From Streptomyces blattellae (GTDB taxonomy: Bacteria > Actinomycetota > Actinomycetes > Streptomycetales > Streptomycetaceae), in NCBI RefSeq assembly GCF_009709555.1, contig NZ_WJBG01000236.1, positions 1 through 63,914 of the forward strand: DNA of 63,914 nucleotides, read 5' to 3'. Below the pieces are notes generated by a model that did not search any database, was not told where the DNA came from, and saw only the letters and a program-made list of their open reading frames with translations. The number at the start of each line of letters is the position of its first letter. Position 1 is the first letter of the stretch. Below, piece by piece: positions 1-7,167 of the stretch. Position numbers and translations under genes: made by a program.

Positions 1-212
1 CGGCGGTAAGGAGAATCCGGGTGACCCGGGTGACCTGCAACATGACCTGACTAACGCCGTACGGCCCCCGCGGTTGCGCCCCGCCCCGCCGCACCTCAAC
101 CCCTTTGCCCTGCGGCCTGCCTGCCTAGTACCGTGGGGGGCGATTGGTGACACCCCGCTCGACTGTGTCATCATCTGCACGCACCACTCGCGCTCACGCG
201 AGCGGCTGTGCG

Positions 213-303
213 GGAGGCGTCGCCTAGTCCGGTCTATGGCGCCGCACTGCTAATGCGGTTTGGGCCTTAAAGCCCATCGAGGGTTCAAATCCCTCCGCCT
301 CCG
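213..303 (+). tRNA. tRNA-Ser(GCT)
   Basis: The 7-bp acceptor stem GGAGGCG (213-219) pairs with CGCCTCC (296-302), followed by discriminator G303. The anticodon stem CCGCA/TGCGG encloses loop CTGCTAA with anticodon GCT at 249-251. A long variable arm (TTTGGGCC...GGCCC-type hairpin) and the T-loop GGTTCAAATCC confirm a serine class II tRNA of 91 nt. It reads AGC/AGT codons. CCA is not encoded. The 212 bases before it hold no gene that I can support, only a GC-rich leader where its promoter should lie. Confidence 0.96.
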
Positions 304-312
304 CGCAAGATC

Positions 313-352
313 ACCGAAGCCCCGGTCCACTGACCGGGGCTTCGGTCGTTTT
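313..352 (+). terminator. rho-independent terminator of tRNA-Ser
   Basis: A perfect 15-bp inverted repeat (ACCGAAGCCCCGGTC at 313-327, complement at 332-346) with a 4-nt loop is followed by CGTTTT. It sits 10 bases downstream of the tRNA. Confidence 0.9.
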
Positions 353-473
353 CGCAGGTCACAAGGGGTGCGGCAAACGGATTTCACATGGCGACGGCAG
401 TCATGTAATGTTCTTCCTGTCGCCGCGAGCAGCCCAGAAGGGCCAGAACGGCGACAAAAACAAAAACACACAA

Positions 474-546
474 GCACTCGTAGCTTAACGGATAGAGCAT
501 CTGACTACGGATCAGAAGGTTGCAGGTTCGAATCCTGCCGAGTGCA
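474..546 (+). tRNA. tRNA-Arg(ACG)
   Basis: Acceptor GCACTCG (474-480) pairs with CGAGTGC (539-545), discriminator A546. The anticodon stem TCTGA/TCAGA holds loop CTACGGA, anticodon ACG at 507-509, whose A34 is the expected substrate of the TadA deaminase also encoded in this window. T-arm GCAGGTTCGAATCCTGC is canonical. 73 nt, CCA not encoded. Confidence 0.96.
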
Positions 547-553
547 CATAGGC

Positions 554-590
554 CAGGGGCCCCGGAGTAATCCGGGGCCCCTGACGTTTT
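554..590 (+). terminator. rho-independent terminator of tRNA-Arg
   Basis: A 13-bp perfect stem, CAGGGGCCCCGGA (554-566) with its complement at 571-583, loop GTAA, then ACGTTTT. Confidence 0.9.
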
Positions 591-600
591 GGGCGCGCGC

Positions 601-853
601 TCAATGGCCGCCCGCAGCCTTCACGTCGGCAAGCTGCTGGGCGAGCTGGGCACGCAGCGCCGTCACGTACTCGGACGGCCATCTGCGGGAGTCCTACGAG
701 GAGTTGCCGGGCACAGGCAGGAGTCGTCCTCTTCTGGGTCTCGCCCTCTTCGACCAGGCCCATGGGCGACTCCATCAGGACCTCTTGGCGATCACGGATC
801 ACGGCGGCCACGGCCAGGTGCCCGAGACGCACGATCGCTTCGTGTCCGTCTGA
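601..853 (-). pseudogene. frameshifted remnant of a small gene beside tRNA-Arg
   Basis: On the minus strand one frame reads about 30 plausible residues (RLGHLAVAAVIRDRQEV ... GLVEEGETQ). The protein-like reading then resumes in another frame as SRRWPSEYVTALRAQ ... QQLADVKAAGGH and stops at 601-603. The two halves together look like a short helical regulator broken by at least one frameshift near 700. No product can be named. Its place just downstream of a tRNA gene, the usual integration target of actinomycete integrative elements, suggests a leftover of an element that decayed or excised; that is inference. Confidence 0.45.
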
Positions 854-968
854 CGGGACGGTCTTACGGTGACGCCCTTCGAAAAGGCGCGAAGCCCCGG
901 TGACGTAGAGCGAACGAAGATCAGGGCTCGGTGCGCTGTGCTGTCGTGCCCCTGCGATCGTGGGCGCC

Positions 969-1475
969 GTGAGCGAACTGGTGGAGCGGGTGGACGAGCA
1001 GGATCAGGTACTCGGCGTCGTGGAACGGGACGAAGCGATCGAGAACCATTGGCTGCACCGTGTCGCGACGACAGTCTGTCGTGATCCGGAGGGCCGCATC
1101 CTGGTGCATCGAAGACAGGAGGACGTGTCCCGATTCCCGGGGCAGTACAACTGGCTGATCGGCGGGGCCGCAGAGGTCGGGGAGACGTACGAGGAGGCGG
1201 CGGCCCGCGAGCTCACCGAGGAACTGGGCGTCCAGGCGCCGGTGCGGTTCGTCTTCAAGTTCTTGTGTGGAGGGGTGATCAGTCCCTATTGGCTCGGCGT
1301 GCATGAAGCCGTAGTGACGGAGATGATCGCCCCTGACTCGGCGGAGATCGCCTGGTACGGCTGGGTCACTGAGAGCGAGCTGCAGGAGGCGCTTCGACAG
1401 TGGACCTTTGTACCCGACGGGGTTGACGCCCTGAGGCGTTACCTGGCTCGGCCGAGCACATGGCCGGGCGGTTGA
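969..1475 (+). CDS. NUDIX hydrolase
   Basis: A soluble protein of about 168 residues with a complete Nudix box, G-x5-E-x7-RE-L-x-EE-x-G-V, within the stretch GGAAEVGETYEEAAARELTE and the residues after it. The two glutamates of REL and EEL coordinate the metal that cleaves nucleoside-diphosphate-linked substrates. The strand before the box contains HRRQEDVSRFPGQYNWLIGG, typical of the IDI/YfcD-like Nudix branch. A GTG at 960 is also in frame, and I prefer the GTG at 969, which starts VSELVERVDEQDQ. The substrate cannot be deduced. It stands alone, with broken genes on either side. Confidence 0.85.
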   Translation: MSELVERVDEQDQVLGVVERDEAIENHWLHRVATTVCRDPEGRILVHRRQEDVSRFPGQYNWLIGGAAEVGETYEEAAARELTEELGVQAPVRFVFKFLCGGVISPYWLGVHEAVVTEMIAPDSAEIAWYGWVTESELQEALRQWTFVPDGVDALRRYLARPSTWPGG

Positions 1476-1641
1476 TCGGCCGGCCGGAGGGACGGGACTG
1501 ACGGCAACGAGACGATTCCGGTGGAGGGTGAGTATCGCGGTGGACGTCACCGCGTAGGGGCCGGGATCAGGGCGTTCGGCAGCGCCCAGGGCATGGGTGT
1601 TGCGATCAGCGGTACCGCCGCGGAAGTCGTGCTCGTGGGCG

Positions 1642-1800
1642 TCAGGGTGATTGCGTGTCGTGCAGGGCGTGGAGTTCCTCGATGGACGTCCGTGCCAGAC
1701 CGGTCGTGGGGGTGAACCAGTCGTTCAGTACGGCGATTTCGGCGGTGGAGTAGTCGGCGAAGAGCGAAGAGGTTGTGGAGGCGGGCGGCGTACGGCCGAG
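1642..1800 (-). pseudogene. C-terminal fragment of a MarR-like regulator
   Basis: The minus strand encodes ADYSTAEIAVLNDWFTPTTG and continues to a stop at 1642-1644 (IEELHALHDTQSP). This resembles the last helices of MarR-type regulators. Upstream of about 1800 the reading becomes low-complexity and no winged helix can be found, so only a tail survives. The rest of 1476-1926 shows no other supportable gene. Confidence 0.35.
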
Positions 1801-1926
1801 GTCGCCACGCCTGTTGCGGTGGCCGGGGAGCCCGGGGCCGCCGCTGCTGCTGCCGAGTCCTTGGGCTGAGCGCGGGCGATCTTGGTGGAGCGGCATTGTC
1901 AGTGGCTGCCTCTACAGTCGTAGGCG

Positions 1927-2808
1927 ATGGCACAAGCATGGAAGTGCTCGGGGCTGCGGTGGTCGGCGGCTGGTCCCGTGCTCGTGTGGGACGGTGGTCG
2001 GCGCAGTGCGCTGACCAGGGGGAAAAGGGTGGCCTTCGGGGTCACGGACGGGGGTGTTCGGGAGTGTGTGGGGGCACGGGGGAATGCGTGTCCGGTACGG
2101 GCGGGTGTGCCGGGGCGGAGTACGGGGGCGCGGTGCGAGACGTGCGCGCGGCTGGACCGGGCGCACTCCGTGGCCGCCGACACGATGGCCGACGATCCGC
2201 GGCCGTATCACGTATATCTGGCGTGGTTCGGGCCAGGGATGGTGAAGGTCGGCATCACCGCCGAAGAGCGGGGATCCGCGCGGCTGCTGGAGCAGGGAGC
2301 CGTGTGCTTCAGCTGGCTGGGGCTCGGCCCGCTGATGGCCGCGCGGCGCACCGAGGAACTGCTGCGGGCGGCACTCCGGGTGCCGGACCGGATTCCGTAC
2401 GGCGACAAGCGGGCCGTGCGGTCCGGCCTGGCGGGGACGGCCGAGGAGCGGGCGGCCGAGCTCGGCGAGCTGCATGCGCGGGCCGTGGCCCTGGGCGGGT
2501 GGCCGGAGTCCCTGGCCCGTGAGCCGTATCGCCCCGTCGATCACGTCGAGGTGTTCGGGCTCGCCGGCCTTCCCAACCCTGTCGGTGAGGTGAGCGAGCT
2601 GGTCCCGGGCGGGGCCGTGAGCGGGCGGCTCGTGGCGGCCGCGGGGCCCGATCTGCATCTGGAGAACGGGGGCAGGGGCGTCGTGCTGGATACGCGGGTG
2701 ATGACCGGGTGGCAGCTGGTGCCGGTGGCGAGTGATGAACTCACCGTGCCGGTTCGGGAGTTCAAGACGGTGACGGTGGAGGTGACGGTCCAGGACGGGT
2801 TGTTCTAG
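1927..2808 (+). CDS. DUF2797 domain protein
   Basis: A 293-residue protein matching, from memory, the DUF2797 family of actinobacteria. It starts MAQAWKCSGLRW. A cysteine cluster (ACPVRAG ... CETCARLD, roughly residues 54-75) looks like a zinc ribbon. The following segment YHVYLAWFGPGMVKVGIT resembles the first strands of GIY-YIG folds (Y-V-Y ... V-K-V-G-I-T), after which come RLLEQGA and arginine-rich helices. Whether it has nuclease activity is unknown. It is a single gene followed by about 220 bases before the two-component operon. Confidence 0.75.
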   Translation: MAQAWKCSGLRWSAAGPVLVWDGGRRSALTRGKRVAFGVTDGGVRECVGARGNACPVRAGVPGRSTGARCETCARLDRAHSVAADTMADDPRPYHVYLAWFGPGMVKVGITAEERGSARLLEQGAVCFSWLGLGPLMAARRTEELLRAALRVPDRIPYGDKRAVRSGLAGTAEERAAELGELHARAVALGGWPESLAREPYRPVDHVEVFGLAGLPNPVGEVSELVPGGAVSGRLVAAAGPDLHLENGGRGVVLDTRVMTGWQLVPVASDELTVPVREFKTVTVEVTVQDGLF

Positions 2809-3026
2809 AGAGAGGGGCGGAGCGTGTGCCGGGCGGAGCGTGTGCGGGGCGGGGCGGGGCGTGTGCCGCGTGGGCGGGGGCAGAGTGGCTGCCCGTGGTG
2901 AAGCTCAGTCGTTGCCGGGGTTTCGTAGCGATTCCCAGGTGCTCCCTGAGAGGTACCTGTGCTTTCTCAGGAAAATCACAGGTTCCGGAAATGGTGTTCT
3001 CAGAGGGCCCCGACAAGGTGTCCGCT

Positions 3027-3767
3027 ATGACCACGACCTCGCCCCAGGGGCGCACCGAACTGCTGAGGCCGGACGGGAGCCCCGTCCGAGTGCTTGTGGT
3101 GGACGACGAGTTGTCGATCACCGAGCTGTTGTCCATGGCTCTTCGCTATGAAGGCTGGCAGATCCGCAGCGCGGGGGACGGCCAGGGCGCCGTTCAGACC
3201 GCGCGGGAGTTCCGTCCGGACGCCGTCGTTCTCGACATGATGCTGCCCGACATGGACGGGCTCGCCGTGCTCGGGCGGCTGCGGCGGGAGCTGCCGGACG
3301 TTCCCGTTCTGTTCCTCACCGCCAAGGACGCGGTCGAGGACCGGATCGCCGGGCTCACCGCGGGCGGTGACGACTATGTCACCAAGCCGTTCAGCTTGGA
3401 GGAAGTCGTCGCCCGGCTGCGCGGTCTCATCCGCCGCTCCGGTGCCGCCGACCGTCGCTCCGACTCCGTGCTCGTCGTCGGTGACCTCACCCTCGACGAG
3501 GACAGCCACGAGGTGAGCCGGGCCGGCGACAGCATCCACCTCACGGCCACCGAGTTCGAGCTGCTCCGGTTCCTCATGCGGAATCCCCGGCGGGTGCTCA
3601 GCAAGGCGCAGATACTCGACCGTGTGTGGTCGTACGACTTCGGCGGGCAGGCCAACGTCGTCGAGCTGTACATCTCGTATCTGCGGCGGAAGATCGACGC
3701 GGGGCGGGAGCCGATGATCCACACCCGGCGCGGTGCCGGTTACCTGATCAAGCCCGCGTCCTCGTGA
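3027..3767 (+). CDS. OmpR/PhoB-family response regulator
   Basis: A 246-residue two-domain regulator. The receiver domain (about 20-135) has the acidic pair D26-D27, phospho-acceptor D70 in VVLDMMLPD, the switch threonine in FLTAKD and the lysine in YVTKPF. The C-terminal winged helix (about 150-245) shows LTATEFELLRFLM, RRVLSKAQILDRVW and the wing ending HTRRGAGYLIKP. The frame is open further upstream, but ATG 3027 gives the normal family length and avoids a cysteine-rich leader. The stop overlaps the kinase start (GTGA), so it is co-translated with its partner. It probably controls the downstream glycosyltransferase genes. Confidence 0.93.
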   Translation: MTTTSPQGRTELLRPDGSPVRVLVVDDELSITELLSMALRYEGWQIRSAGDGQGAVQTAREFRPDAVVLDMMLPDMDGLAVLGRLRRELPDVPVLFLTAKDAVEDRIAGLTAGGDDYVTKPFSLEEVVARLRGLIRRSGAADRRSDSVLVVGDLTLDEDSHEVSRAGDSIHLTATEFELLRFLMRNPRRVLSKAQILDRVWSYDFGGQANVVELYISYLRRKIDAGREPMIHTRRGAGYLIKPASS

Positions 3768-5626
3768 GCGGACGACGACGGCCGCGTCCGCAGAAGCGAC
3801 GTGGGGGTCCCCCCGCTCAAGCGAAGTCGAGAGTGGGGGAGGGACGACCTCGCACCCTGCGGACGAGGCTTGTCGTCGCGTCGGTGGTGTTGATCGCCGT
3901 GGTGTGTGCGGTGATCGGGACCGTGACGACGCTGGCTCTGCGTTCGCATCTGTACCAGGAGCTGGACGGACAGGTCGACGACGCGGGGAAGCGGATTTCG
4001 GCGCCCGCGAGGCCCGGCGGGGAGCCGGGCGCGGACGATCAGGGGACGAACACTTCCTCGAACACTGCCTCGACGACGGACCGGCTTGAGGAATTCGTCA
4101 CCATGGGGCCGACGCAGGCGAAGACCGTGGCCGCCCAGGTCGGCACCAACGGCAAGGTCACCCGAGCGGTCGTCGCCGAGCAGGACTCCGGCGACGACGG
4201 CGACTACCTCAGGGACATGTCGGCCGTCGACCTGAGCGACGCCCAGATGACCGTGCTCAACGGGGTTTCCCAGGACGGCAAGCCGCACACCGTGTCCCTT
4301 CCCGGCCTCGGTGACTACCGCGTGCAGTACGTCAAGAGTGTCGACAGCGCCGCCGCCTACTACGTCGCCCTGCCGACCGACACGGTCACCAGCACCGTCA
4401 ACACGCTCATCCTCGTCGAGGTGAGCGTCACCGGTGCCGGCCTGATAGCCGCCGGTATCGCGAGTTCGGTTCTCGTCGGTGTGGCCACCCGCCCGCTCCG
4501 CAAGGTCGCCGCCACCGCCACCCGTGTCTCCGAACTCCCCCTGCACACCGGCGAGGTCAACCTCAGCGAGCGTGTCCCCGAGTCGGAGACCGATCCGCAT
4601 ACCGAGGTCGGTCAGGTCGGTGCGGCGCTCAACAGAATGCTGGACCACGTGCACGGGGCGCTGCACTCACGGCAGCAGAGTGAGACGCGGGTGCGGCAGT
4701 TCGTCGCGGACGCCAGTCATGAGCTGCGTACGCCACTCGCCTCGATCCGCGGGTATGCCGAGCTGACCAGACGCGGCAGAGAGCAGGTCGGGCCCGACAC
4801 CCGGCACGCGCTCGGCCGGATCGAGTCCGAGGCGGGCCGGATGACGCTGCTCGTGGAAGACCTGTTGCTGCTGGCTCGGCTCGACGCCGGACGGCCCTTG
4901 CAGTTCGAGCAGACCGACGTCATTCCGCTGGTCGTCGACACCATCAGCGACGCCCGCGCGGCGGGCATGGATCACAACTGGCGCCTCGACCTGCCCGACG
5001 AACCCGCCCTGGTCTCGGGGGACGCGGCCCGGCTCCAGCAGGTGCTCATCAACCTGCTCGGCAACGCGCGCAAGCACACTCCGCCGGGTACGACCGTCAC
5101 CGCGCGGATTCAGCGGCGCGGGCCCTGGATGTGTGTGGACGTCGAGGACGACGGCGAGGGCATCCCGCCCGATCTGCTGCCGCATGTCTTCGAACGGTTT
5201 GCGCGCGGTGACTCCTCACGGTCCCGTGCCTCCGGCTCGACCGGCCTCGGGCTCGCCATCGTGCAGGCCGTCGCGACCGCGCACGGCGGTGCGGTGACCG
5301 TGGACAGTGTCCCGGGACGCACGGTCTTCACCGTGCATCTGCCTGCTCTCGACCCGCAGACGCCCGGCCCGCACACGCCCGACCCCTGGACGTCCGACCC
5401 GCGGACGCTCGACCCGCGGACGTCCGACCCCTGCACGTCCGACCCGCGGACGCCCGACCCCTGCGCGTCCGACCCGCGGACGCCCGACCCCTGCGCGTCC
5501 GACCCGCGGACGCTCGACCCGCGGACGTCCGACCTGCAGACGCTCGGCCCGGCGCCCGAAACATATCGGCAACCGCACTCACAGGCACAGCACAGTTCCA
5601 CCACACCGGTGCAACAGGCGACTTGA
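3764..5626 (+). CDS. sensor histidine kinase with repetitive C-terminal tail
   Basis: A 620-residue membrane kinase. Membrane segment 1 (about 33-58) and segment 2 (about 210-235) flank an extracytoplasmic sensor domain. They are followed by HAMP, the phospho-acceptor box ADASHELRTPLASIRGYAE with H319, and an ATPase domain with N-box LINLLGNARKHT and G-boxes DDGEGIPPD and GSTGLGLAI. After about residue 525 comes a tail of near-perfect DPxTx pentapeptides unlike any kinase domain. GTG 3764 overlaps the regulator's stop. GTG 3833 in the same frame is an alternative start, because the codons between encode a palindromic intergenic-type repeat. It phosphorylates the preceding regulator. Confidence 0.92.
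   Translation: MSGRRRPRPQKRRGGPPAQAKSRVGEGRPRTLRTRLVVASVVLIAVVCAVIGTVTTLALRSHLYQELDGQVDDAGKRISAPARPGGEPGADDQGTNTSSNTASTTDRLEEFVTMGPTQAKTVAAQVGTNGKVTRAVVAEQDSGDDGDYLRDMSAVDLSDAQMTVLNGVSQDGKPHTVSLPGLGDYRVQYVKSVDSAAAYYVALPTDTVTSTVNTLILVEVSVTGAGLIAAGIASSVLVGVATRPLRKVAATATRVSELPLHTGEVNLSERVPESETDPHTEVGQVGAALNRMLDHVHGALHSRQQSETRVRQFVADASHELRTPLASIRGYAELTRRGREQVGPDTRHALGRIESEAGRMTLLVEDLLLLARLDAGRPLQFEQTDVIPLVVDTISDARAAGMDHNWRLDLPDEPALVSGDAARLQQVLINLLGNARKHTPPGTTVTARIQRRGPWMCVDVEDDGEGIPPDLLPHVFERFARGDSSRSRASGSTGLGLAIVQAVATAHGGAVTVDSVPGRTVFTVHLPALDPQTPGPHTPDPWTSDPRTLDPRTSDPCTSDPRTPDPCASDPRTPDPCASDPRTLDPRTSDLQTLGPAPETYRQPHSQAQHSSTTPVQQAT
3801..3841 (+). repeat. palindromic Streptomyces-type repeat inside kinase N-terminus
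   Basis: GTGGGGGTCCCCCCGCTC at 3801-3818 and GAGAGTGGGGGAG at the end form a hairpin-like unit of a kind that recurs in Streptomyces intergenic DNA, from memory. Here it is translated as about 14 residues between the start codon and the first membrane segment. Confidence 0.6.
5343..5560 (+). repeat. 15/30-bp coding tandem repeat in kinase tail
   Basis: Roughly 14 copies of a 15-bp unit (GACCCGCGGACGCCC-like), arranged partly as 30-bp doublets that read SDPRTPDPCA. It encodes the Asp-Pro-rich tail of the sensor kinase. Copies are nearly identical at the DNA level, so the number is likely to vary between strains. Confidence 0.85.
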
Positions 5627-5640
5627 GAAGAGTCGGTTCC

Positions 5641-7167
5641 ATGCGAACCGACTCTTCTCCCGGCTCCCTGCCGGCGCGGGAGCACCTCCCGGCCGGGGAC
5701 GCCGGTACGCCTGTCCTGGACGTAGTGATCCCCGTCTACAACGAGGAGAAGGACCTCCAGCCGTGTGTGCTGAGACTCCATCAGCACCTCAAGCGCACCT
5801 TCCCGTACGCCTTCCGCATCACGATCGCGGACAACGCGTCGACCGACACCACCCCGCAGGTGGCGTCCCGGCTGGCGGCGGAGCTGGCGGAGGTGCGGTC
5901 GGTCCGGCTGGAGCAGAAGGGCCGCGGCCGGGCCCTGCGCACCGTGTGGTCCGCCTCGGACGCGCCGGTCCTCGCCTACATGGACGTCGACCTGTCCACC
6001 GACCTCAACGCGCTGCTTCCGCTGGTGGCGCCGCTGATCTCGGGTCACTCGGACCTCGCGATCGGCTCCCGGCTCAGCCGGAGTTCCCGCGTGGTACGGG
6101 GTGCCAAGCGTGAGTTCATCAGCCGGACGTACAACCTGATCCTGCGCGGCTCGCTCCAGGCCCGTTTCTCCGACGCCCAGTGCGGCTTCAAGGCGATCCG
6201 CCGGGATGTGGCCCAGGTTCTGCTGCCCCTCGTCGAGGACACCGGCTGGTTCTTCGACACCGAGATGCTGGTGCTCGCCGAGCGCGCGGGCCTCCGTATC
6301 CACGAAGTGCCCGTCGACTGGGTCGACGACCCCGACTCCACCGTCCACATCGTGAAGACGGCGACCGACGACCTCAAGGGTGTCTGGCGGGTGGGCAAGG
6401 CCCTGGCCACCGGTTCGCTGTCGCTGGACCGGCTCGTCCGGCCGTTCGGCGACGACCCGCGGGACCGCGAGATCCAGGACGTACCCAAGGGGCTGGCCCG
6501 CCAGCTGGTCGGATTCTGTGTCGTGGGCGGCCTGTCCACCCTCTTCTACCTCCTCCTCTACACCGCGTTCCGGCAGTTCTCCGGCTCGCAGATCGCCAAC
6601 GCGCTCGCCCTGCTGGTCTCCGCGATCGCCAACACGGCGGCCAACCGGCGGCTGACGTTCGGGGTGCGCGGCCGTGGCGGTGCCATCAAGCACCAGGCGC
6701 AGGGCCTGGTCGTCTTCGGCATCGGCCTGATTCTGACCAGCGGTTCGCTCGCCGCGCTGAACGCGGCGTCCAGCGACCCCGGGCACACCACCGAGCTGGC
6801 GGTCCTCGTCGCCGCCAACCTCGCGGCGACGGTGCTGCGCTTCCTGCTGTTCCGCGCGTGGGTGTTCCCGGACCAGCGGGACGAGGACCGGCCGTCGACC
6901 GTGGTCGCCTTGCCCACGACGCCCCTGCCCGCGACGCCCGCGCCCACTCCGCCCGTGCCCACCCCGCCCACTCCCCACCGCACGGCCCCGCTGCCCCAGC
7001 GCCCGAGGCCGCCGCACCAGAACTCCCCGTACGGCACCCCGTACGGCACCCCGTACGACTCCACCCCGGTCCGCGCCGGTGAAGCCGCGGACCGCTCCTG
7101 GAAGGACGCGACGTTGCGGCTGCAGCCCGTGCGTCCCGCCGACACTGATCCGAGGGACCGACGATGA
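5641..7167 (+). CDS. GT2 polyprenyl-phosphate glycosyltransferase fused to GtrA
   Basis: A 508-residue fusion. Residues about 20-260 are a GT-A domain of the dolichol-phosphate mannosyltransferase type: VVIPVYNEEKDL, DNASTDTTP, the DxD-like AYMDVDLSTDL, AIGSRL, QCGFKAIRRD and WFFDTEMLVLAERAG. Residues about 285-415 are a GtrA membrane domain with four hydrophobic segments. A proline-rich cytoplasmic tail ends in YGTPYGTPYDS repeats. It should transfer a sugar from a nucleotide donor to undecaprenyl/polyprenyl phosphate and help flip it. TTG 5623 is an earlier in-frame start. ATG 5641 is preferred. It is coupled by ATGA to the GT39 gene, a pairing like ykcC-ykcB of Bacillus. Confidence 0.88.
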   Translation: MRTDSSPGSLPAREHLPAGDAGTPVLDVVIPVYNEEKDLQPCVLRLHQHLKRTFPYAFRITIADNASTDTTPQVASRLAAELAEVRSVRLEQKGRGRALRTVWSASDAPVLAYMDVDLSTDLNALLPLVAPLISGHSDLAIGSRLSRSSRVVRGAKREFISRTYNLILRGSLQARFSDAQCGFKAIRRDVAQVLLPLVEDTGWFFDTEMLVLAERAGLRIHEVPVDWVDDPDSTVHIVKTATDDLKGVWRVGKALATGSLSLDRLVRPFGDDPRDREIQDVPKGLARQLVGFCVVGGLSTLFYLLLYTAFRQFSGSQIANALALLVSAIANTAANRRLTFGVRGRGGAIKHQAQGLVVFGIGLILTSGSLAALNAASSDPGHTTELAVLVAANLAATVLRFLLFRAWVFPDQRDEDRPSTVVALPTTPLPATPAPTPPVPTPPTPHRTAPLPQRPRPPHQNSPYGTPYGTPYDSTPVRAGEAADRSWKDATLRLQPVRPADTDPRDRR

